DNA of 64,000 nt, taken from contig CP136061.1 in NCBI GenBank assembly GCA_032622095.1, positions 192,268,369 to 192,332,368 of the forward strand, written 5' to 3'. Made by a program: the position numbers and the translations under genes. Shown here in pieces: positions 22,875-34,800 of the stretch (positions are counted from its first letter, which is position 1; each line of letters opens with the position of its first letter). This stretch comes from Siphonodentalium dalli (taxonomy: Eukaryota > Mollusca > Scaphopoda > Gadilida > Siphonodentaliidae). The notes under the pieces were generated by a model. It worked only from the letters and a program-made list of their open reading frames with translations. It ran no database searches and was not told the origin of the DNA.

Positions 22875-25800
22875 ATGTCAGTGGAGAATATTGACGAAAC
22901 GTCATTGCGACGTCCGTTCGATCCTGCAGCACATGACTTGGATCCTACTTTCCGACTGACCAAGTTTGCTGACCTGAAGGGATGAGGGTGTAAAGTCCCT
23001 CAGGATGTTTTGCTCAAACTTCTTGAGGGACTCCAACAGGAAAGCAATGCTCAGGATGGAGAACAGTCGCACTTTCAATATCAGGCTACTCCACAAGTTG
23101 GTAAGTATTTTTTTGGTCGGAATGTTGTATCTTTTCGCCGACAAAAAAGTCGGAGCTGAGACATCACGCAAGAAAAAAGATAAATATCTACAAATATGAG
23201 ACATGTCACCTTCTGTATTCAGACATTTTCTGAATATATATATAGTTGTCATCCGTTGGAATCCAAATTGGTGGAATATGGTGACTCATAATTTGTATTT
23301 ATACCTTATTTTGGACCGGGCTTTGTTCCCTGAATGTTCACACAAAATGGCGTGGCCGTTTTTTTGTTACCACGTGGTTTCGAAACTATCAATAGATTCC
23401 CACGTGCAATTGTTTACATTAAAAGAAACAAACTGATTTTACAGTTATTTGATGAAATATTCATGACTATCAGTTAATTTATATAATTATCAATTTGTAT
23501 ATAATTCAAATTGTTTATTTGGTATAGAATCCAATATGTATAATTATATATATTTTCCAACACTACAGTAATGCCCTACTAGTAATTAATCGACTCCTTT
23601 AAGTTTAACCACATCAGAATTATGCCTTATGGGTAACTTTTCAGGATTTAGTCCGAAATATGGCAACAAGCCATATTTCGGACTAAATCCTGAAAAGTTA
23701 CCCATAATTCTGCTGTGGTTAAAGGAGTCGTCAGTCGATTAATTAGGGCATTACTGTAGATGCTATGATTTTGCAATTTTCAGGTTCAGACGGGGGGGGG
23801 GGGGGGGGGGGGGGGAATCAAATGCTGACTCAAGTTAGTCATAAAGCACTGAAAGTTTTGCGATAATCAATTCGAGAATCAGTGATTCTCATTGAATCTT
23901 AAGCTTGTCAAGGGGCTCCCATAGATCATGCAATTAACCTCTACTAATGCTAACGCCCGTAGAGTTCATACTCCCATCAGTCAAAACCCGGGAACTTTTT
24001 TTAAGTTTTGACAGGGAACCGTTATAAAGTCGAAATAACGCGGGTAATGTACTTCTTTGTTCATACCTGTTGCTTAATTATTTATTCATTATTACGGTCT
24101 GAATTTGGCGACGGGGAATAAAATAAATATTTATCGTGGAATCGGGTCTCAAAAGTCACGTAAATAATGTAATCTCGAGCTGGGAACTTCACGTACCGAT
24201 GAATAAATCATTAAGCAACAGGTATGAACAAAGAAGTATACTGGTGTTGACCACTAGAAATTTTCAGGTTCATATTACACAGACTCGTGAGTTAGATCTG
24301 GTGGGGGTATCAACATTCCAAGGTTGATTCCCTCACACCACCAACGGAGATCTGAGCCACAATTATTTTTAAACCTACATGTCCAGATAACTTTTTTTTG
24401 TGAATAAAAAAGAAAAAAACTGAAGATTGGTATAATATAATTAGCAGTCAATAATGTAATAATAAAAAATTAAGGGTGCTGAAGTGCCAGTTGAAAAGAG
24501 TATCAGATCTGAATGAAATTGTTATGGAGTTTCTCATCATATCGCCAATTTTGATGGGATTTCGACGAAATTTGATATGTGGGGTTACTTTTGTCCACTG
24601 AGTGTTTTGGACGGGGTCGAGTCGTGAACCCGACCTGACATTGACCTTCAAAATGATCAATTCGAGGTCAAATCGGGTAAAACCGGATGGATTTCGACGG
24701 GCACGTTTGTCGGTTGCTTTTGTCCGGGCAGTGTTTTGGACTGGTCAAATCGTGACCCCACTTGACCTTCAAAATGGACAATTCAAGGTCAAAGCCCGGA
24801 CGAAGTCGGGTCACCTTCTAGTCTATTATATTTTGGAAGGTCTGTGTGTGTGTTCGCGATGAACTCGAAAACGGCCTATCCGATTTCGATGAAACTTGGT
24901 ATGTGGGGGTATTTTCGGCCAGGAAGTGGCATGGGCCTATTCATTTGTCTGTGCGACGTGACCTTGAAATCGGGTAATTTCAAGGTCAAACGCCCGAATA
25001 TCACGGGATTTCGATGAAACTTGGTATGTGGGGGTTATTCGGCCCGGGAGTGTCATAAACCTATTAATTTGCCTGTGCGATTTGACATTGACCTTGAAAT
25101 CGGGTCATTTCAAGGTCAAACGCCCGAATATCACGGGATTTCGATGATAACTTGGTATGTGGGGGGTACTTTCATCTGGGGAGTCTCATAAGCATATTCA
25201 TTTGCCCGGGTGACGTGACCTTGATCTTGAAATCGGGTCAATTCAAGGTCAAATCGCCAATTTTGATGGGATTTCTACGAAATTTGATACGTGGGGTTAT
25301 TTTTGTCCACTGAGTGTTTTGGGCGGGTCGGGTCGTGACCCTGACCTTGACCTTCAAAATGATCCATTCGAGGTCAAATCGGGTATAAACCGGAATGGAT
25401 TTCGACGGGTACTTTTGTCGGGTACTTTTGTCCGGGCAGTGTTTTGGACTGGTCAAATCGTGACCCCACTTGACCTTCGAAATGGACAATTCATGGTCAA
25501 ATCGGGTAAAACCGGATGGATTTCGACGGGTCACCTTCTAGTAATTATATATACGAACAACGAACACATGATAGTACGTCAACTGGCGAATTATAAACGT
25601 ACCAGTACATCGGATATAGGGGCCTGGGGCATATACACAATTGGTCTAGTCTCACGGTCATCCATTTTAAATACACAACTGCTTTTCAAAATACTATGAA
25701 ACCGATTTTGATCTTTCTATATTTATAATCTATTAAAGGCCCACTTAATTTTTAAGTCAGCGATTATTTTTTTATAGTGACTTGATATACGGTTTTAATA

Positions 25801-28800
25801 ACAATCTATGCCATAAAATATGATTAAAATACTATAATTCATCACCATTTGAAACATCGAGATATGTGTCTCAGAAGATGCCCATAGAGAAATAGAAATT
25901 TAAACAGCTCAAATCATATAAAGATCCCCCCGTATTGGCTCCCAGAATGCAACAGAACTCAAACTAAAGATGAATTTTCAATGGAAGGAGAATAACTCTA
26001 TCTGATCAGACGGTCTTAAATTACTTTTTCCTTGGCTTCGCGGGGGGGGGGGGTAAAATTATTTGATTCGAGTCGAGGTTAACCCACACGTCAAACCTCA
26101 GAGTGATCAGATATCGATTTTTGAAGTTTGTTATTTCTCGAGATGTGTAACAATATGTAGCCCAGAAACGCATGGTCAAACGGAGGGTCTCGGACAAAAT
26201 TGCGGATGAAGATTGATAACTCTAAAATCAAGTGGTATAATACAGCTGGTATAATACGGTAAAATTTCGTGATACTTTATAGTGTTAATACGGCCATATT
26301 TTGTTGAACAAAATGTTGATAAATAACAAGTTTTGGGAAATTTTATGCCATATTTGACAGTGGTTACCATTATTTTGTTGCAATAAATCGATATTGATCA
26401 CTAAAGCATATTTTGAAGAAATTTTGTTGTTGTATGTTGATGATATGGGCACCGTCTGATCGGTTTGAGTACCTAAGATATAGAGTTATTCCTCCTCCAT
26501 TGAAAATAATACACTTTGTACTACAAACTGGATGACAATAACACGTTGGTAGCTCAACAAAAACAACATGTTGACAGTTTATTACACCGGATAAGTTGAT
26601 AATAGAATGTTTTGGAGCTTCCTCTTTCAAATGGTATATAATATGGCCTTTATTTTATATAATGTGACCTGAGGGTTAAGTGGGCCTTTAATGTATAGAC
26701 CCATTACCAGATAATTACGGTGTCGTAAAGTATGAAAGTTTCTACTTCTTGGTTATCAAATTTTAACATTCTGATCAATGAATTGTCTCATTGTTGAGAA
26801 TAGGCTTATAATATAAGTTAGGTCAAACTTATTCTTATTCAGCAGTGCATATAGCAGCTCATACTACTGTTATGCCCTAAGTAAATGGCCCATCTAACTG
26901 AAGTGGCACCCCAGTTTAACTGCGTTCCGTTTTAACCTAACCGCGGTTATAAGATGCGTTTAAAACGCAAGAGAACCGAATAAATTGTGCGGTTAAAACG
27001 GATACGTCGCGGTTAAACCGGTATATGTCGCTCTTAATGGAACAGATACCATATGGCGTGTCATGTTTTAGTTGCCAAGTTAGCACAAATAACATGGCAG
27101 TGTCCCTTTCAATATCAATATTTTTTGTTGTGGATCTTCTATTTATTTTGGATAAATAGAACAGACATTCATATACCAATATTTTATGTTTTGGGTAAAC
27201 GGAAGATTGTGATGTATGGTGTGAAAAAATAAAAGCGTTTTTTGTGTGTTTTATTTATTTTTGGATTTCTTTTTATAATACATGTAATGTTGTATACTTT
27301 ATAGTAGCCTTTTGGTGAAAATAACAGTTGGGCTAACCCCGACGGGTAATCGGAATTCTTACGTCCCATTTTCGACTTTAACGATCGATAAAATAAATAT
27401 TTATATAATTATATATAAATATAATTATTCGACTATTTAGCTGACAAGTGCCGGTCACTTTCAATGTAAGGAAACGCGTTTAAAATGGAACAATCGCAAA
27501 ACGGAAAAAACGCATTCAAACGGATCAAATGGCCACTGAATTTCAAACGGATTCGAGTGGATAATTATATAATAATATAAAGTGGGGGTCACACATGCAT
27601 CATAAATGTAAAGTGAGGGAAACAAAAATGCGTTTAAACTGAACAACCGCACTCTTCAAACGTCGGGCATTATTCGGATATCGGAAACCGATATTTAAGT
27701 TTTCCGATCTTGCATTTGTTGCTATATAATCATAATTAACTACAAACGTGACACGCCAGCTAGATTCGCGAATTGCGTATGTACTATTACTAGTATTAAA
27801 TTCAGCACTCTACTTTGCTTCAAACATAAGCATGTATTTTTTCTCAAGCCGAACAACGGACGTATACTAGAACATATACGTCAAAATTATACAGTTTTCA
27901 ACAAGTCGGGATTAAAACATAAAATATATCGTGTTGAGTACCGATGGTGATGTTACATAATGCCGTCAACAATCTGGGCCGATATGATATTCTAGTGGCA
28001 GTGACGAGTGAATACATCTTCAATAGATAACTTTAATAGTGATGAGGCACAGCAACAATAGTACATAGATATACATAAGCGTATATAAATAAGAGTCGAG
28101 TATTCTGTCAGCCAGGATATCGCATGGTAAAGATCCATGTAAATCACTCTCGATTCCTAACTCACTTCCTTGTTCCAAGAAATCCTACGCCTTTATATAT
28201 CGACTCAATGGTTCGCTGAACCTCATGCATAAAGGTCAGCTCAGAGTCGTCTTAACATTCCAAAGTCCCGTAGACAAAGCCAGGTCAGATGAAGGTTACA
28301 TACCAGCGATAGACAAAGAACAGTTCAGAAGCAGGCTAATTAATGTTACACAATACATTCCAACTGACCGATCTCTGCGAGGTTAAATGTGCATGGAATG
28401 TAATTACTTAGTCTGAGGATGGCGAAAGTGCCATCAGGGATGTTACTGGTACATGTAGGTGGGGGAATATTATGTATCAGTGATAACAAAAACATACAAT
28501 CAACTCCTGGTCAATTATGAAGTTACCACTTTGCCGTGATCGCTAAAACACAAAACGATAACATACACTGGTAGATGCATGGGTAGTACCCCTCTCTTTC
28601 CCATTAAATATTCAAATACCGGAAGGTTAACGTTTACGTGCGGTGTAACCGCAGTTAAGGGTTATTAACTGCGGTAACCTAACCGCATGTAACTGCGATG
28701 TCACCGCAGTTACGGCAAATAACTGCGGTGCGGTTACGGTTTAACCGCAGTTGTAAACGGATTATAACTGCAGTTAATGGGCCATTTACTTAGGGCATAT

Positions 28801-31800
28801 TAAACAGTAAGTCTGTAAGCCAGTACCTCTATAAATCTGATACATGACATGTATATATATGTAGAATTAAGTAAGTTATTCCATAATAACATGTGGCGTT
28901 AAAGCATGAGTTCCCTGTATGTGAACAATATTCAACCTGCTCAAAAATCCCCACATCCCAGCTGCACCTCCCTGAACCTTCCCACAAATAATCTGTTTAA
29001 TCTGATTTTCGTACTGTGGTTACATGCTTTAGTGCCTAACTATCAGAAAATTTAACTACAGATTTTTGAGAATTTCTATGAAACAATCGTCATACCGGTA
29101 TATGTCCTAAGCCATTTAATTTCTATTAATCAACACCCCCTAAACATATCAAATTGAGATAATAAACCTATCCCATACCCATAAGTCTAAAAGTTAAAAT
29201 TTCTTATAGTTAGGCACTGAAGCATGTAAATAAAATAAAGTGCCTTGCAAGTTCATTTCAATATTATATCTAGATAGACTATATACATTATTACATAGTA
29301 TATCTGTATCTACAATACATTAAGGGCTGTTACTACCTTGTGCGTTATGGGAATTTGAAGAAAAAAAGAAAGAAAAAAAAATATTTCTGCAGTGTACCAT
29401 ACCCTAATGTTTTCCCCTCCGTTACCGGAAACGAAGGTACTTTTTGATTTGGCCTAATGACTCAGGCCGGTATTAAAAATATCCTTGTTTGCCCATTCCC
29501 TACCCTATGTTTCAGATTTGGGTAGGTAGGTAGGGAATTTTTTTATTTTATTTCCCCGAAGTATTCCTGATATATAATAAATATTATAACACTAATCAAA
29601 AAATGCCATTGAAGATTTATTTTTTGGGGTTCCGTTTTGGAACACCCTTAATAAGAGAACAAGCCTGGCACACAGGCAACACTATGTTAAATTTAAGAAG
29701 AAGTTCTGTGTCTCTGGAAGTGTCTGGTTTTGTGCAGTGGGCACATAGATCTGTCCTCCCTGCTGCACATGAATAATATGGAAACTCTATCGGTGTATTG
29801 CAGCATAGCTGCAATCGCACAAACACTTTTCCTTGTAGCAAGTCACCTGCAATAGAATAATTAAATATGTGACGTCATTGAATGTTCATCTTCTCTTGGC
29901 AGGATCTACATAACATCTTTGTATATTAAATATAATAGTATATATACCTAATATGAATTCGAAATTTCACGAATTCATATATTGGCAGACATAAACCCTA
30001 TGTAAATCCTCAGGAAATATCATACAAGAGCGATGAGGAAGGAATTTTCCACAAAATACTAATACCTTGCTGGAGTGAAAATTCTGTTTCCAAAGAGGCT
30101 AGAACCTAACATATCGACATGACTTTTTTTTATAGAAATACTTATATTAATATGCATAATTCAAATTTTCCTTACATGGAATATTATTAAATTTAGCAGA
30201 AAGAAGCCACAATTGAAACAGAATACTACCAAGATAATGGTAATTCATCTGAAAATATGCATATTTTTCGCAAATGTCAGTGTCAGGATAATAAACTTTA
30301 AACAATCTTTTTGTTTCCCTATGAACATACCATCTGGTAGTATGACTGATCCACAGCTGTAATCATGCTTTTCCAGTGTGTATTTGAGAGATCGTGATTC
30401 CCTGGTTGTGAGCTTCATCTTAGAGTAGACACAGCGTGGTTTTCTGCACTCTGTACAATGTACAACAGACCTCACATTCTGCCCAACGAGAACACTATTC
30501 TTGCATCCCTGTAAGATATAAAAATGTAGAAATTTGTCATTGAACAAACTAGAATGCATAAGTCGACGTGAAACAAACTCTAATTCTGTCTAGCATGTGT
30601 ACATACAGGTTTTATACAATGCTATCTGACATTAAAAGAAATATTTAAAGATACAGTGTCAGACCATGTTCGTAAAATATTAACTCCTGGATCATTACCT
30701 GGTTGAACTAAATCTTTTTTTCAGTATGAATCATTAAAAATGTTATTAAATTTTCCAAACTCACCTGTTGCTTTTGTGCGACAGCAGCCACGGTTTGCAC
30801 CTGGCTCGATGGACGATCCTCCTCTGTTGTGTTTGTCCCATAAACATCATCGAATGGTTTATAGTGTAAGCATTTGTCATCCGCTTTGTCACAGACTGGA
30901 TCTGGTAGCCAGGGCCAAATCTTGGAACCAGCAGGACAGCACGATTCGTTACCACATCGTCGCACTTGGAACAGGTAATGTCCCTCTCGACAGTGGCTTT
31001 CTGTGAAAAAGAAGATATCGGGAGAACTGGAGTAAAACTTCAGAAGTAAAATTTGAATACCATACTTAACCCCTTGATAACCGGAGCAGCATTGATGCTG
31101 CATGAGTTCTATAGAAAATGCTCATATAATAAAATTCACATTGAAACGACCAGTTTGTTGAACTTATATAATATCTGAACATTTTCCTGAAATTTAGCAA
31201 TTTTCTTGTCTGTTGTCTGCATTTTCTAACTTTACACACTTTTGAAGAATATTAAATAGACTATTCAAACTATAAGGCATAGCACTGCATAGAAGAATCA
31301 AGTTAATATGAAAGGGATAATATTGCCATTATTATTTAATTAGTGTTTGATAGCATCTCAGATCGACATTGAAATAAAATTTGAGTAAATGGAGAATCTG
31401 ATCTCTCAATATTATAAAATTATGAATGTAGATTATTAAATTCTGGAGCCTTTTAGAAAGGATAGATTTTCACATGTACATACCCAGAAATTGGTGGTAA
31501 TCGGTGGCATTTTTCAGTTGTGCCATCTGATAGGACCCAATGGTTATGGAACTGTCAATGTTTGTTACACCTGTGGTTTCTGCGTTAGTCACATCTTCCT
31601 CAGAAGCTGGAGGTACAACTTGAAAGCGTTTGCCTTTCAGCTGTACTCGACATAGGCGTTCCTCGAGAAGACTGATCATATTCTGTAGAGAGGCGATCCA
31701 TGATGATTTTAGGCCAGGGACCTTTTCGCTTTTGGCTCGGATGTCACTCATCCCACCGCAACACTTAACTATCTGTTCCAAATCTGATGACATCTCTTCT

Positions 31801-34800
31801 CGCGATAATGCAGCGTTTTGGAAGGCTAGATTCAACAAGGACATTATCCTTTCTGCTGGATTGGCCCATGAGTGTCCTGGTGCAGTTCGTCCGGCAACCA
31901 AAAATTCAAGTTCCAGCTGTTTGAACAGTAGGATTAGGCAAATTTTAACAGCGTGGTAAGTCAAGCGATGGTCCGGCCCACCATCTGTATATATCATAAG
32001 AATAGGGGTGGGCTTGTTCTTCTCTTTGAGAATATGAAGCAACTCGGTCATATGTCTAAACGGCGAACTCGCTTGGAAAGTGCTGTCCTTTAAAGAGATT
32101 GTCACACTGCCGCGATAAAAACTTCCAGTAACATCGTCTGGAATTTGGATATCCAGACACGCTGACGGTGTGAGAGATCCCTTACTGTTCTGGTCATGAT
32201 CTAGACAAGACAACGCTGAGGTCTTCGGAACAATTGACTGCTTGCCTCGGACACCAGAAGAAAGATATGAATGCGGCTCTCCAAAATCTACTTTTGATTT
32301 ATCGTCCAAACAAAGAAATGTTGTAAGCTCCCTGAATTTAACGGCATGTTGTCGCATGTATTTAAAAATTGCTGCACAGTAGTGATCGTCCATGTGTGCT
32401 GATCGAAGCTGTCTTGTCTGTACTTTCATTCTGAGTGGTACTCTTCCTTTGTACAACTTTGATACTTTTTTGTGAGAATTTTTCGGGACAAATGCAAATA
32501 AAACGGTAGCTGCACTTGGAATCGGCACATCATTGAGATTCTTTTCACCCAAAGCTTTCTTCGTTTGCTCGATCAGGTCTGACACAGAAATGAATACTGA
32601 TATGTGCTCCACATTATGGCGCCGCTCATCCGCGGCTGTCATAGCATCAACTTGCTGTTCCAGTGTTTCAAAAAATTTGTCAAATGTATCACCAGGCCTT
32701 CCATTGTTCAGATGCCTCAAATCAACTATAAGCTCTGGGTCTTCGGTTAAAATAGCTAGGCGAACACGTGCATCCACCTCCGGGTTTTGGTCAGCAGTGG
32801 CATCCAGTGTGAATTCCGAATAAATGCTTCTTAGAATGTGCGGCGGAATTTTCACTCCAGCAAGGTATGAGTATTTTGTGGAAAATTCCTTCCTCATCGC
32901 TCTGGTATGATATTCTGCTAAATTAGGCTTCAGCTTTTGTGTAAGACGCGTTCCCGCAGTCATCATTTCGCTTGTAGTAACTGAGTCGGGGATTTTCCAC
33001 ACATAAACCATCAGACTCGCACTTCCACCAGCAGAATATTTAAGCATGCAAATATCCGAAGATAATGCCATTTCCTTGAAAAAGTGAAACTGGTTCAGTA
33101 TGGGGCCGGTGTTTTCCACATAGATTGGCTCATAATTGCCAACTTCTATTAGCCTGTTGTCAAGTTCTGAGTATTTGGAATCAACAGTTTCTGCTTTTGG
33201 TTTAAACTGTAGCCACACATCTTTTTCAACTTGTCGTGCCGGATGTAATTCAAGCTGTCTACGTTGTTGAGACTCATTTTCCCGGTTGAGAAACTCCTGA
33301 TAGGAACTCATGGAAGCAGAGAGTTTCTCGAAATCATGTTTTATTTCACAGTCCCACAAATCTACAAATGGCTTGTTCAGAATCCGAAAAATGTTCTCAG
33401 AATGTAGCTTTAGATCGATAGCCTTCAACATAGGCTTCTTGTGCCTCTTACGTTTCCAGTCGTTTGATGTATCATACTTGAGAAACCTAAAACATAGAAC
33501 AATAGATGTTTTAACACACAATTCACATTAAATTGCTATTTGCCAATACAGCCGTGTGCGATATGAGTCATATGACGTCACACAAAGACTTGCGAGCGCC
33601 GCATTTAAAACTGTCGTCGGACTCCAACCAAATATTTCAGATATCTGACACGTGATAAGAAGAATCACAAACTCTTTCTATTTTATACAAAATTTATCAG
33701 CATAGTCCACTGAATTCTGTTTGAACCTCGATATTAAAACCTCGACTCAAACTCAAATTTACTGAACTTGGATGATAAATTCCGTATAAAGAAGAAACTC
33801 ATTAGAGATCCTCTATTTAACATTTTTATGGTTGTCAATATGAAATATAATCAAATAGTGCATGCGCTGTCAGAACATTTTATATCACAGTTTCATGACA
33901 CTTAGTAGTCTGATAATTTTCTGAAAATTCAGGACAAGTTCAATAAATATTGTATGCGTCGGAACTGCCATACACCGTGACACTTGTTGACAATATCTCA
34001 ACTGACCTATGTGGGATTGGTTTCACTGCAGGCGATGTTGATCTATGTGCAGACCTTTCATTGATTGTCGATTTCATGTTGCCACTGATGTACCATATAG
34101 CAGAAACTAATGTTGAGATATACGAAGATACTGTGCTATCTAACATATCAGCAGGGAATTCTGAACCAGTGTCTTTGAAGTCTTGGACCACATCATTATA
34201 AAGCTGATCCTTTGCTGTAAATAAATGGAAGTGTTGCTTTAATTTAACTCGTAATCTTTCTTCCGGCCATCTGAAAGGACTATACAAATAAATTGGGGAG
34301 AGCCCATTTTTTTATTATTTGGGAAGGGAGTGGGAGGTCATATACTTGGCTTGGTGGGGGGGGGGGGGGGGGGGTCCCGCTCTTTATTAATGGGACGGGT
34401 GGTTGGGGGGGGCTTGGGCCATTTAGAGATGTATCTTACACCGTTACACGAGTCGTGGCGTGCGGTACCATGTTCGGAGAAAAGTAGCATAGCGTTTGAC
34501 TATTTCGGATTCCATCTTTCTTAGTACTGTTTAATATTTTTTCTTGTCGATATCAGTCATTCGGTCAATCAGTGTGATTGTGAAGTAATAATTTATTCAA
34601 TAATACAATTACAGTATTGGATTAATATTTTTATAGTGTTCCACAATGACAACAAACTGACAAAACATTTAAAATTTTCAATATCTTACCTGTGAACCGC
34701 TCAGTTTCTGTGTTTTTCAACTTTGGAGCCTTGGTTGCAGATGCTGTGTTCATAAGCATGACAAAAGCATTCTTCTCACTCTCAGGCCTACATGTACTTG

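Larger units (their letters stand above)
22862..23100 (+). other. SEPHS2: SPS exon 2 (start codon and Sec codon)
   Basis: The acceptor ends at 22861 and the donor is GTAAGT at 23101. The exon encodes residues 1-75 plus one base, including [10 protein letters not shown] just before the UGA and [18 protein letters not shown] after it. The C-terminal part (about residues 56-75) is the variable linker of the family. Confidence 0.92.

Noticed and set aside
22875-22985. SPS as a pseudogene because of a stop at codon 37
   Set aside because: The stop is UGA at the known Sec site, all other 393 codons are open, the splice sites are intact and the phases agree.
31630-32823. Plus-strand frames of 109 and 96 codons
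   Set aside because: They are shadows of the long exon 31484-33486 on the other strand.
33940-34287. 115-codon minus-strand frame taken as starting at 34287
   Set aside because: That start codon would be TTG. The phase-correct exon begins at 34214 after a good acceptor, so only part of the frame is coding.
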